Positions 15,883 to 23,974 of a stretch of 37,933 nucleotides of DNA are shown piece by piece. Each line of letters starts with the position of its first letter. Position 1 is the stretch's first letter. The notes beneath the pieces are model-generated. The model was not told the origin of the DNA, made no database searches, and saw only the letters and a list, made by a program, of their open reading frames with translations. This DNA comes from Candidatus Solibacter usitatus (GTDB lineage Bacteria; Acidobacteriota; Terriglobia; Bryobacterales; Bryobacteraceae). The stretch is taken from positions 1 to 37,933 of the forward strand of contig JACPVQ010000169.1 of the NCBI GenBank assembly GCA_016191645.1, given 5' to 3'. The translations under genes were made by a program, and so were the position numbers.

Positions 15883-16905
15883 TTAGAACTGGCGCAGAAA
15901 ACGCAGATCGCCGCTTTGCAGATAGCGGATGTCGTCGATTCCGTAGCGCATCATCACCAGGCGCGTAAGGCCCAATCCGAAGGCGAAGCCTCCCCATTGT
16001 TCCGGATCGATGCCGCCCATGCGCAGCACGTTGGGATGCACCAATCCGCAGGGCAACAGTTCCACCCAGCCGCTTTGTTTGCACACCGGGCATCCCTCGC
16101 CGTTACAGATGAGACATTGTATGTCGAGTTCGAAGCCCGGTTCGACGAATGGAAAATAACCCGGCCGCAAGCGCACGGTGACATCGCGTCGGAAGATGTG
16201 CTTCAAGAGCGTCTTCATGAAGAAGAGCATGTGGGCGATGGAGACATCGCGATCCACCATCATGCCTTCCAGTTGATAAAAGGTGTGCTCATGCGAGGGG
16301 TCAACTTCTTCGTTGCGGAAGACACGCCCGGGGGCGATCATCAGCAGCGGCGGACCCAGCCGCGCCATACCGCGCACCTGCACGGGCGAAGTGTGCGTGC
16401 GGAGGCATTGCCCTGCGGATAGCCAGAAGGTATCTTGCATATCGCGCGCCGGATGATCGGCGGGAATGTTCAACGCGTCGAAGTTGTTGTACTCCGATTC
16501 CACTTCGGGTCCGTCCAGAACGGCGACGCCCATGGAGGTGAACAGGTCTTCCAGTTCCTGTTGAATCTGCGTAAGTGGATGCAGCGAACCCGGCCGCGTA
16601 CCCGCGGCTGGCAGCGTAACGTCCAGCCATTCGGCGTCCAAACGCGCGCGCAACGCCGCCGCGGCGAACTCCTGCTGACGTTCCGCCAGCGCCGATTCGA
16701 GGCCCGTCTTGGTGGTGTTGAGCAGCTTGCCGATGCGCGCTTTTTCCTCCGGCGCAAGCTTGCCCATGCCCTTGCTGATATCGGCGATGGTTCCCTTGCG
16801 TCCCAGCGCTTCGACCCGCACTGCTTCCAACTCGTCAGGAGTTTGCGCGGCGAGAATGCGCGCACGAACAGTGCCGGCCAGTGTTTCCAGTTGCGTTTCC
16901 AACAT
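15883..16905 (-). CDS. pheS: Phenylalanine--tRNA ligase alpha subunit
   Basis: A 340-residue catalytic alpha subunit. It has the N-terminal coiled-coil that grips tRNA (about 1-85), then the class II core: motif 2 FRNEEVDPSHEHTFYQLEG (196-214) and motif 3 GFAFGLGLTRLVMMRYGIDD. The phenylalanine-binding/Cys-rich insertion CLICNGEGCPVCKQSGW carries four Cys at 264, 267, 272 and 275, a zinc-knuckle-like feature present in some but not all PheS proteins. ATG is preceded by TACAAT 14 nt upstream with no Shine-Dalgarno, predicting a leader of only about 8 nt. The promoter overlaps the end of the SDR gene. Confidence 0.97.
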   Translation of the reverse strand: MLETQLETLAGTVRARILAAQTPDELEAVRVEALGRKGTIADISKGMGKLAPEEKARIGKLLNTTKTGLESALAERQQEFAAAALRARLDAEWLDVTLPAAGTRPGSLHPLTQIQQELEDLFTSMGVAVLDGPEVESEYNNFDALNIPADHPARDMQDTFWLSAGQCLRTHTSPVQVRGMARLGPPLLMIAPGRVFRNEEVDPSHEHTFYQLEGMMVDRDVSIAHMLFFMKTLLKHIFRRDVTVRLRPGYFPFVEPGFELDIQCLICNGEGCPVCKQSGWVELLPCGLVHPNVLRMGGIDPEQWGGFAFGLGLTRLVMMRYGIDDIRYLQSGDLRFLRQF

Positions 16906-16919
16906 GCGGGGAATTTCTC

Positions 16920-16925
16920 ATTGTA
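16920..16925 (-). promoter_or_regulatory. -10 box of pheST
   Basis: TACAAT on the minus strand, 14 nt before the pheS start codon and 13 nt past the SDR stop codon. It would give a transcript with a leader of about 8 nt. The -35 region is weak, so this may be a minor promoter added to read-through from the ADH/SDR genes. No terminator or T-box-like leader fits in the 33-bp gap. Confidence 0.45.
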
Positions 16926-16938
16926 CCCCGTCTGCGCA

Positions 16939-17730
16939 CTACTTCTTCGCCACGGTGGCCCGCGTTGCGCCGGTAGAAATTCCGCCATCCACCAGCAGCG
17001 TTTGCCCCGTCACGTAGCGGCTTTCTTCCGACGCCAGGAACACCACGGCTCCATCCAGATCGTTCGGCGCGCCGGGGCGTTTCACGGGGATGCGATCGTT
17101 CAGGTATTCCAGCCACTCCTGGTTTTCGTACAGAACTTTATTTTGCTCCGTGCGAAACCAGCCCGGCGCAAGGCAGTTCACGGTGATGCCGTGCTTGCCC
17201 CAGTCGTCGGCCAGACTCATGGTCATTTGTTTCACGCCGCCGCGGCTGGCCGTGTAGGGTGTTAGCCCGGCGTATCCGAACACACTGGTCACGGAGCCGA
17301 TGTTGACAATGCGTCCGTAGCCGCGGGCGATCATGTGCGGGGCAATTGCTTGAGAGGCGAAGAACGTTCCGCGCAAATTCGTGTCGAGGACCAGGTTCCA
17401 ATCGTCCCAGGAGATTTCCAGAGCCGGCTTACGCACATTGCACCCGGCGTTGTTCACCAGAATGTCGATGTGGCCGTACGCCTTCACAGCGGCCTCGCCG
17501 AAGCGTTGGATGCTGGCATGGTCGCGCACGTCCAATTCGAACGGCACTGCGCGTCGGCCCATCGCCTCCACTTCTTTTTGAAACCCGGCGAGCGTGTCCA
17601 GCTTGCGCGCAGTGATGATGAGATCGGCGCCGGCCTTTGCCAGTGCGCGTCCGAAGTATTGGCCCAAGCCTCGGCTTGCGCCGGTGACAATGGCCACACG
17701 TCCACTGAGATCGAAAAATGGCTGGTTCAT
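16939..17730 (-). CDS. SDR-family oxidoreductase with Lys-to-Arg active-site change
   Basis: A 263-residue classical short-chain dehydrogenase close to the gluconate 5-dehydrogenase/3-oxoacyl-ACP reductase group. Motifs: cofactor loop TGASRGLG (about 17-24), LDVRD, NNAG (about 91-94), catalytic Ser146 in IGSVTS and Tyr159. The catalytic motif YxxxK reads YTASR: codon 17242-17244 is CGC, so the usual active-site lysine is Arg163. The C terminus with VTGQTLLVDGG is normal. It follows a zinc alcohol dehydrogenase by 21 bp, so the two probably act in one sugar-acid or polyol pathway. Start ATG has AAAGGAT upstream. Whether the Arg enzyme is active is open. Confidence 0.92.
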   Translation of the reverse strand: MNQPFFDLSGRVAIVTGASRGLGQYFGRALAKAGADLIITARKLDTLAGFQKEVEAMGRRAVPFELDVRDHASIQRFGEAAVKAYGHIDILVNNAGCNVRKPALEISWDDWNLVLDTNLRGTFFASQAIAPHMIARGYGRIVNIGSVTSVFGYAGLTPYTASRGGVKQMTMSLADDWGKHGITVNCLAPGWFRTEQNKVLYENQEWLEYLNDRIPVKRPGAPNDLDGAVVFLASEESRYVTGQTLLVDGGISTGATRATVAKK

Positions 17731-17751
17731 AAAAGAAAATCCTTTCGCGCG

Positions 17752-18783
17752 TTAGGGGCGCAAGATGACCTTCATCAGGTTCGGCTCGTGCTTGTACAGC
17801 CGCTCAAACCATTGCGCGCCATCGGAGAGTGGCACTTGCGCGCTGATGAACGGCTCCACTTGAATCAGTCCGCGGGCCAGAAGATCGATGCAGGCCGGAT
17901 ATTCGCCCGACGATCCGCACGTGCCTTGCAGTCGGATCTCGCGCGTGACCACCTGTTGCAGCGGCAGTTCCACTTTCTGCGTGATGTTGCCGATGAGCGT
18001 CACGGTTCCGCCTTTGCGGCATGCGGCGATGGCCGTCTTGATGGGATCCGTCGCGCCGACGGCTTCGAAGGCGACATCCGCGCCGCGGCCATCGGTGCGA
18101 TCTTGAATCGCTTTCACCACGTCATCGGTTCTGGGATTGAATGTTTCATCCGCGCCAAGTTTGCGCGCGAGCGCGAGTTTCGTATCGTCCAAATCAACGG
18201 CGAAGACTCTGGTACATCCGGCGACACGCGCGGCTTGCACCGTGAGCAAGCCGATCATTCCCGTGCCCACAACCAACGCCGTGTCTCCCATGCGAATGGG
18301 AGTGAGGTTCGCCGCGTGCACGGCGATGGAGATGGGTTCGATCATTGCCGCGTGCTCAAACGGAACCGCGTCGGAGAGGCGATACAGAATGTTCTGCGGA
18401 ACCGAAAGGTATTCGGCGAATGCTCCATGACGGCGATAGTCGCCGCAGGACACGCCCAGCACTTGCCGGCTTTCGCAAAGATTGATGTTGCCCGCGCGGC
18501 AGAAGTGGCATTTGCCGCAGGAGATCATGGAATCGAATGTCACGCGATCACCCGCTTTCCACTTGCCGGCGCCGCGTCCGGTTTCGACGATCGTGCCCGA
18601 CGCTTCGTGGCCCATAATAAGCGGCGGAATGCGGCGGCCGCTGCTGCCATCCATGCCGTGGATGTCGCTGCCGCAAATGCCGCACGCGCCCACGCGGATC
18701 AACACGTCGTCGTCACCGATGGCCGGATCGGGCATGTCGGTGTATTCCAATTCCATGTACTGTTTGAGAAGGAGTGCTTTCAT
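17752..18783 (-). CDS. Zinc-dependent alcohol dehydrogenase (polyol/threonine type)
   Basis: A 343-residue medium-chain dehydrogenase similar to L-threonine, sorbitol and galactitol-1-phosphate dehydrogenases. Catalytic zinc ligands Cys37 (GICGSDIHG), His59 and Glu60 (GHEASG) are present. The structural zinc loop has four Cys at 89, 92, 95 and 103. The NAD-binding Rossmann motif is VVGTGMIGLLTVQAA (about 170), followed by an acidic residue in VDLDDTKL that favours NAD over NADP. Substrate cannot be named from sequence. It heads an operon with an SDR gene. A TAGAAT -10 box lies 15 nt upstream of ATG, between this gene and a hairpin repeat copy. Confidence 0.92.
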   Translation of the reverse strand: MKALLLKQYMELEYTDMPDPAIGDDDVLIRVGACGICGSDIHGMDGSSGRRIPPLIMGHEASGTIVETGRGAGKWKAGDRVTFDSMISCGKCHFCRAGNINLCESRQVLGVSCGDYRRHGAFAEYLSVPQNILYRLSDAVPFEHAAMIEPISIAVHAANLTPIRMGDTALVVGTGMIGLLTVQAARVAGCTRVFAVDLDDTKLALARKLGADETFNPRTDDVVKAIQDRTDGRGADVAFEAVGATDPIKTAIAACRKGGTVTLIGNITQKVELPLQQVVTREIRLQGTCGSSGEYPACIDLLARGLIQVEPFISAQVPLSDGAQWFERLYKHEPNLMKVILRP

Positions 18784-18798
18784 TGGGGTGAATCAACA

Positions 18799-18804
18799 AT
18801 TCTA
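18799..18804 (-). promoter_or_regulatory. -10 box of the alcohol dehydrogenase operon
   Basis: TAGAAT on the minus strand, 15 nt before the start codon, predicting a leader of about 9 nt. No convincing -35 box. The hairpin repeat element begins 48 bp further upstream, at 18852. Confidence 0.4.
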
Positions 18805-18851
18805 TCAGACCGCTGTCCCAAGACCGGAGTTTGGACACTTGCCGATTTTGT

Positions 18852-19002
18852 GTGGGGCAGATCTCCAGATCTGCGAGGCGGTCTCCAGACCGGCTCTGCC
18901 GAAAGTGATCGTACGCCGATTCGGCTGCAAAGCAGCCGATGGCCTCATGCGAGGCCATGCGGGATCTGGAGATCCCGCGGCAGATCGGGAGATCTGCCCC
19001 AC
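18852..19002 (+). repeat. Modular hairpin repeat, copy 2 (complete)
   Basis: Terminal inverted repeat GTGGGGCAGATC ... GATCTGCCCCAC. Six hairpins in series: 18857-18874 (loop TCCA), 18875-18896 (loop TCCA, one mismatch), 18922-18938 (CGGCTGC, loop AAA), 18939-18958 (ATGGCCTC, loop ATGC), 18959-18978 (GCGGGATC, loop TGGA) and 18979-18998 (GGCAGATC, loop GGGA). The last four follow one another with no spacer. The final base coincides with the first base of the convergent-side stop codon of the DUF1592 gene. A 25-nt spacer beginning TGCCG separates hairpins two and three, as in the other copies. Confidence 0.92.
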
Positions 19003-21425
19003 TATTTCGAGCGGAAGGGTTCGCTGAGAACCACGAGTTCGACCAGATCGCGGAAGCCATAACCGCGCGCCGCCAACTCTTTCACTATGCGATCGACGCG
19101 CGGGCGGTCGAGCGCTTCCATGCGGCGTCCGCAAGCGTAGGTGAGCATGCGTTCGGTCAACATGCGTGCGAATTGAGGCTTGCGTTCCAGCAGCAGTTTC
19201 TTCAATTCCGCGACGCCGCTAAACAATTTGCCGTCTTCCAACTGGCCCGACGGGTCAATGGGAACTTTGTTCGGATACTTGTCGCGCCATGAGCCGATGG
19301 GGTCGAAGCTTTCCAAAGCGAAGCCGGGCGGATCGATCTTCACATGGCACGACATGCAGGCCGGACTTTCGCGATGCTTGGTGAGAATCTCGCGCATCGA
19401 TTTCGCGCCGCGCACATCGGGATCAATGGTGGGCACGTTATCGGGCGGCGGCGCGGGCGGCGTCCCGAAAATGTTTTCCAGAATCCAAACTCCACGCGTC
19501 ACCGGCGACGTCTCGATTCCATTTGCCGATACGGTGAGCACGCTGCCTTGACCCAGCAACCCGCCGCGAATCGGATTGGTGATTTTCACTTGCCGGAAAC
19601 GGTGCCCGTCGACACTGCTCATTCCGGCATCCATCCCATAGAGCTTGGCCAGCGGCTTGTTCACAAAAGTGAAATCGGAATCAAGAAAATTCAGGATGCT
19701 CTCATTCTTGTCGAGAAGATGACGCGCGAACATCTGCGTCTCCGTTCTCATCGCGGTCTGCAGGTCGTGCGCGTAGTAGCGTTCGAAAGCATCGCGATCG
19801 GGCGGCATGTCGCCGAGGCTGCGCAAATTAAGCCAGCTATCGAGAAATCCTTCCACGAACCCCTGCGATTTGGGATGACTGAGCATGCGCCGCGTTTGTG
19901 CCAGAAGCGCTTCCGGCTTTGCCAATGCGGAGGTTGCCGAGAACAACTCTTCATCCGGCATCGTCGACCAGAGGAAGTAGGAAAGCCGCGACGCCAGGGC
20001 ATGCGCGTCCAGATAACGGCCGTCGTTTGCCTGCGAAAGATAGAGGAATGCCGGTGAGCACAGGGCCGCTTTGAGTCCATCCTGCAAAGCCTCCCGCGGC
20101 GGCCTGCCTACTTTGCGCCGCGCAGTCACCAGCGCCCTCAGAGTGACCAGTTCCGCCGTCGTTGCGGGCCTGCGGTAAGCGCGCCGTGCAAACGCCGTAA
20201 GAACTTCGCGCGCGCCGCCGCCGGAGAGCACACCATGGCTCGCTAACGGCCACGTATCGTAATAGGGTCCTTTGATGACGACTTCCGTGATGCGGATATG
20301 CGGCATTTTGGCGTACTTCAATACATGCGGACGCGCCAGAAAAATGCCGCGCGGATAATCCTGTTGATCCGGCGGTAACAATTGCGGGTAGCGGTTGAGA
20401 ATCTGCGTGAAGGCCCGCCGTCCGTCGATCATGCCGTTGGGAAAGGTGAACCGCGGCATGAAGCCGGCGTCCAGCCAAATGCGAAACGTATGCGATTCGG
20501 GTCCGTTGTCGTCCAGCGTGACTTCGCCTAACTGCGGCTCCATGGGTTGTGAATGATGCAGCGCGCCGATGCGCGCATTGCCCGGAACCACCCCTAATCG
20601 AAACGGAGCATCCGGATCCATATTAAAGATGCGCGCCTCATATGGATGGCGGCGGTTCATCGCCTCCGCGCGCACTTTGATCTCGTAAAAACCGTCGGCG
20701 GGAACGCCCTGCGCGAACTCGTGGAGCATTCCATAGGAACCCTCTTGGCGCACGGTTTTTGACGTCTCATAGAGAGAGAGGTAACTCATGCCATGGGCGG
20801 AGCGATGCGCGGGATCGAGTTCTGGCTGCTGTCGAAACGGCGCATGAAATGTCCAGGTTTTCACAGCCGCGCGTTCGCGAACACGGAAGGCCTTCTCCAC
20901 GACTTGATCGGCGGCATCCAGGAACTGTTCCAACAGATAGCCGGAAGTCGACAATGCATCGCCGATGTTGTCCATGTGTCCCACCATCTGATCGCGCGGG
21001 AAGCGCGTCGTAGGGTCGAACATCGACATATTGATAGCCATCAAATCGCCAACGGTGTTGATGTATTCGCGGCGGTTGAGGCGGCGCAGAACGGTGGCTC
21101 CGCCCGTGCTGTTGCGCTTTGCGTGTGCCTCCGCAATGGCGCGCGTGAGCGTCTCAATGAACGCGATGCGTTGTGTGCCGGAAGGTTGCTTCGCGGCCTG
21201 CGGCGGCATTGCGCCGAGGTTCATCTTGTCGACAATGTCCTGCAGCAAAATGATGGTATCGACATCGTTCGCGGGTAATTGCACGCGATCGAAACGGCGT
21301 TCCGCCATTTGCATTTTCTCGCCGTGACAGTTGGTGCAATAGGCCCCGAGGAATGCCGGCACGCCGTCGTCCGCGGCGGGGGCATACCACGCGCTCAGCG
21401 CTAGCAGAAGCGCGATGCCAGACAT
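19002..21425 (-). CDS. DUF1592-family cytochrome c-like protein
   Basis: An 807-residue exported protein of the DUF1587-DUF1595-DUF1592-DUF1588-DUF1585 architecture found in Planctomycetes, Verrucomicrobia and Acidobacteria. Signal peptide residues 1-18. A first heme-binding CxxCH (CTNCH, residues 30-34) lies in an N-terminal cytochrome c-type segment that includes MNLGAMPP. A second CxxCH (CMSCH, 690-694) is followed by DPPGFALESFDPIG, the DUF1588/1585 hallmark. RRLNRREYINTVGDL marks DUF1587. The biochemical function of this family is not established. It begins 2 bp after the DUF1552 gene ends, so they form an operon. Its stop codon touches a hairpin repeat element, which would lie at the 3' end of its mRNA. 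Confidence 0.92.
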   Translation of the reverse strand: MSGIALLLALSAWYAPAADDGVPAFLGAYCTNCHGEKMQMAERRFDRVQLPANDVDTIILLQDIVDKMNLGAMPPQAAKQPSGTQRIAFIETLTRAIAEAHAKRNSTGGATVLRRLNRREYINTVGDLMAINMSMFDPTTRFPRDQMVGHMDNIGDALSTSGYLLEQFLDAADQVVEKAFRVRERAAVKTWTFHAPFRQQPELDPAHRSAHGMSYLSLYETSKTVRQEGSYGMLHEFAQGVPADGFYEIKVRAEAMNRRHPYEARIFNMDPDAPFRLGVVPGNARIGALHHSQPMEPQLGEVTLDDNGPESHTFRIWLDAGFMPRFTFPNGMIDGRRAFTQILNRYPQLLPPDQQDYPRGIFLARPHVLKYAKMPHIRITEVVIKGPYYDTWPLASHGVLSGGGAREVLTAFARRAYRRPATTAELVTLRALVTARRKVGRPPREALQDGLKAALCSPAFLYLSQANDGRYLDAHALASRLSYFLWSTMPDEELFSATSALAKPEALLAQTRRMLSHPKSQGFVEGFLDSWLNLRSLGDMPPDRDAFERYYAHDLQTAMRTETQMFARHLLDKNESILNFLDSDFTFVNKPLAKLYGMDAGMSSVDGHRFRQVKITNPIRGGLLGQGSVLTVSANGIETSPVTRGVWILENIFGTPPAPPPDNVPTIDPDVRGAKSMREILTKHRESPACMSCHVKIDPPGFALESFDPIGSWRDKYPNKVPIDPSGQLEDGKLFSGVAELKKLLLERKPQFARMLTERMLTYACGRRMEALDRPRVDRIVKELAARGYGFRDLVELVVLSEPFRSK

Positions 21426-21427
21426 CT

Positions 21428-22741
21428 TTATGCGGTTTCCAGGCCCCGCAGGGTACCCGTGCTGAGTCCGAAGCGGTTCACTTCCAGGCCGAATTTGTGC
21501 AGCATGCTGAGGAAGAGATTGGACAACTGTGTTTTTCCCGGGCCGCTTTGCGGAAACATTTTGTACTCGCCGTGTTTGTACGCGCCGCCCGCAAGAATGA
21601 TGGGCAGATTCGTGTTGGTGTGCGCATTGCCGTTGCCCATGCCGCTGCCAAACAGCACAGTTGTGTGCTTGAGAAGATTGCCGTCGCCGTCGTCGATCGC
21701 CCTGAGTTTCGTCAGGAAACGCGAGAACTGCTCCATCTGATATTTTTCGAGCTTCACCAGAAGATCGATGCTCTCCTGCACCTGCCCGTGATGCGACAGC
21801 CCGTGATATTCCTTGCGCACTCCCAACGCGGCGGCTTCGAATCCTCCGGCGATTTCAAAAGTCGCGATGCGCGTGGAGTCGGTTTGCAGCGCCAAGGCGA
21901 TCAAATCATACAGAACCGGAATATCGGAGACGAGGCCCTTGTTTTCCGGCTCATCCATGCCCGCTTTCGGTTTCGGCACGTCGGCCCAGCGCTTGCGCAA
22001 TTCGATGCCTTTTTCCACGTCGCGCACGGAAGTGAAATATTCATCCAGCTTTTCGCGATCCCGCTTATCCAAACGGCCCTTGAGCGCATTGGCATCGCCG
22101 TTGACGGCATCGAGGATGGACCCTTGCAAGCGGAAGCGATCACGTGTCTGCTCGCGGTCGGACTCGGTTTCATTGATGAACAATTTGCGGAACAGTTCGC
22201 GAGGCCCTTGAATGGGAGGGATGCGCGTGCCGCTGCGCGTCCAGCACATCATGCATCCGCCGTGCAGTCCGTCTTCGGAGCCGACGGTGAGAGAAGGGAA
22301 GCGCGTTGCACCGCCTACGGTTTCCGCGGCGCGCTGATCCAGCGTGATGTTGCCTTCCGGCATTCCTTTCGCGTCGATGGCTCGCACTCCGCTGAGGAAG
22401 GAATGAACGGCGAAGTGTCCGCCCTTCACGCCATGATCGAGGCCCGCATACAGAGTAAAGTCCTTGCGATGCTGTGCGACGGGTTCCAGCAGCGTGGTCA
22501 GTTCGTAATCCTTGCCCGTTCGCTGCGGGAAGAACGCCGGCGGATAAAAACCGAACGCGTTTCCAATGCACACCATTCGCGCGGGACGGGCGTTGGTAGC
22601 CGCCGCGGCGTTGGTGGCGCCAACCGCAAGTCCGGAACTCAGTACATTGCGCGACAACGAATCGAAGATCGGCAGCGCCAGATTGATTCCGGCGGCGCGT
22701 AAAAAGAATCGGCGTCCTACAAGAGATTTTGTCTGTGCCAC
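21428..22741 (-). CDS. DUF1552-family exported protein
   Basis: A 437-residue protein of the DUF1552 family. It opens with a twin-arginine signal (SLVGRRFFLRAAGINLALP), pointing to Tat export of a folded protein. The interior carries family-typical stretches such as VCIGNAFGFYPPAFFP, YAGLDHG, GGCMMCWTRSGTRIPP and the C-terminal VLFGSGMGNGNAHTNTNLPIILAGGAYKHGEY. The fold resembles alkaline-phosphatase/sulfatase-like DUF1501 relatives; that relation is from general knowledge. Function unknown, but it almost always sits beside DUF1592 as here. Start is GTG at 22741 with GAGGACA upstream; TATACT at 22768-22773 is its likely -10 box. Confidence 0.9.
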   Translation of the reverse strand: MAQTKSLVGRRFFLRAAGINLALPIFDSLSRNVLSSGLAVGATNAAAATNARPARMVCIGNAFGFYPPAFFPQRTGKDYELTTLLEPVAQHRKDFTLYAGLDHGVKGGHFAVHSFLSGVRAIDAKGMPEGNITLDQRAAETVGGATRFPSLTVGSEDGLHGGCMMCWTRSGTRIPPIQGPRELFRKLFINETESDREQTRDRFRLQGSILDAVNGDANALKGRLDKRDREKLDEYFTSVRDVEKGIELRKRWADVPKPKAGMDEPENKGLVSDIPVLYDLIALALQTDSTRIATFEIAGGFEAAALGVRKEYHGLSHHGQVQESIDLLVKLEKYQMEQFSRFLTKLRAIDDGDGNLLKHTTVLFGSGMGNGNAHTNTNLPIILAGGAYKHGEYKMFPQSGPGKTQLSNLFLSMLHKFGLEVNRFGLSTGTLRGLETA

Positions 22742-22767
22742 AGGTCGGGAATGTCCTCGCTGGCAAC

Positions 22768-22800
22768 AGTATATACCAACGAAAGCTCATCATCTACAAT
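22768..22800. promoter_or_regulatory. Divergent -10 boxes for the DUF1552 operon and the TPR gene
   Basis: Minus strand: TATACT at 22768-22773, transcription start expected near 22761. Plus strand: TACAAT at 22795-22800, start expected near 22807, only about 4 nt before GTG 22811. The two promoters face away from each other and share the bases between them, so they may be co-regulated or mutually exclusive. Confidence 0.5.
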
Positions 22801-22810
22801 CAAAAGCAGC

Positions 22811-23974
22811 GTGCTCTCTTTCCTACCCCTGCTGGTTTCCATTCTTCCCGCCCAGGACCTCACTGCGAAGGGCTACGATCACTTTTACAATCTGGAGTTC
22901 GACCAGGCGGTGGAGGTGTTCCGCGAATCCGCGGCGAAGGACGCGGGCAATGCGAATCCGCACAATCATTTGGCGCAGGCGCTGCTCTATCGCGAGATGC
23001 TGCGTTCGGGCGCGCTGGAAAGCGAATTGGTGACGGGAACCAATCCGTTTCTGCGCAGGCAAAAACTCAAAGTCAGCGACGACGATCAGAAGTTGTTCGA
23101 AAGCTCCATCGCGAAGTCGATGTCGCTGACGCAGGCCGCGCTTGCGCGGAAGGCCGACGATGTCGATGCCATGTACGCGTTGGGGGTCGCGCATGGTTTG
23201 CGCGGCAACTTCAATTTTCTGGTGCGCAAATCGTGGACCGAAGCGCTGCGCGACATCACCGCTTCGCGCAAACTGCACCAGCGCGTGACGCAGCTGCGGC
23301 CTTCCCTGCACGACGCGCGCCTGGTGCAAGGCGTCCACGATTACGTCGTCGGCAGCCTTCCGTTCACTTATAAGATGTTAGGATTCATCGTGGGTTTTCG
23401 CGGCGACAAGGAGGGCGGCATCCGCACGCTGCAAGCCGTCGCCAGCCAGGGGACGATCAACCGCACCGATGCGAAAGTGCTGCTGTGCATCGCCTATCGC
23501 CGGGAACGCCGGCCCGCCGATGCCATCCCTTTACTGAAAACATTGCTTGCCGATTATCCGCGCAATTACTTGTTTCGCCTGGAGATGGTTCAGATGTACG
23601 GCGACATGGGCGACAAACAGAAGGCGCTGGATACTCTGGTCGAGTTGGACAAGCTCAAGGCCGCCGCCACGCCGGGTCTGGCGGCGCTTCCCGCGGAAAA
23701 AATCAACGCGTCGCGCGGAACGTTGTTGTTCTGGTATCGCGATTACGACGGCGCTATCACCGAGTTGCGCAAAGCGGCGGCGAAGGCGAAAGACTTGGAT
23801 TTAAATACGGCGTCCATGGCGCTGCTTCGATTAGGCCAGTGCTACGACATGAAGCAGCAGCGAGCGCAGGCACTGGAATCGTACCGCGCCGCCCTCGCGC
23901 TTGCGCCGGATTCCGATGCCGCCCGGCAGGCGCGCAACTACGTTTCCTCGCCGTACAAACGCGGCAAGGAATGA
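22811..23974 (+). CDS. Secreted TPR-repeat protein
   Basis: A 387-residue protein made of tetratricopeptide repeats behind a short signal-like segment (VLSFLPLLVSILPAQ). TPR-type helices are clear at YDHFYNLEFDQAVEVFRESA near the N terminus, in the middle (YRRERRPADAIPLLKTLLADYP, then MYGDMGDKQKALDTLVELDK) and at the C terminus (LRLGQCYDMKQQRAQALESYRAALALAPDS). These repeats bind proteins; no enzyme motif is present. GTG 22811 is preferred over the in-frame ATG at 22751 because a -10 box (TACAAT) ends only 10 nt before it and the longer version would have a polar, Ser-rich start that overlaps the divergent promoter. The stop abuts the stop of the convergent receptor gene. Confidence 0.82.
   Translation: MLSFLPLLVSILPAQDLTAKGYDHFYNLEFDQAVEVFRESAAKDAGNANPHNHLAQALLYREMLRSGALESELVTGTNPFLRRQKLKVSDDDQKLFESSIAKSMSLTQAALARKADDVDAMYALGVAHGLRGNFNFLVRKSWTEALRDITASRKLHQRVTQLRPSLHDARLVQGVHDYVVGSLPFTYKMLGFIVGFRGDKEGGIRTLQAVASQGTINRTDAKVLLCIAYRRERRPADAIPLLKTLLADYPRNYLFRLEMVQMYGDMGDKQKALDTLVELDKLKAAATPGLAALPAEKINASRGTLLFWYRDYDGAITELRKAAAKAKDLDLNTASMALLRLGQCYDMKQQRAQALESYRAALALAPDSDAARQARNYVSSPYKRGKE

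Noticed and set aside
18852..19002. CRISPR array as an explanation for the repeated palindromes
   Set aside because: Units are different hairpins without equal spacers, and no cas genes are nearby.
17335..19062. A 575-codon plus-strand open frame over the SDR and alcohol dehydrogenase genes
   Set aside because: Antisense shadow; it runs through the hairpin repeat and has no recognisable domain.
21353..22702. A 449-codon plus-strand frame antisense to the DUF1552 gene
   Set aside because: No domain, composition typical of shadows, and the minus-strand gene is clear.
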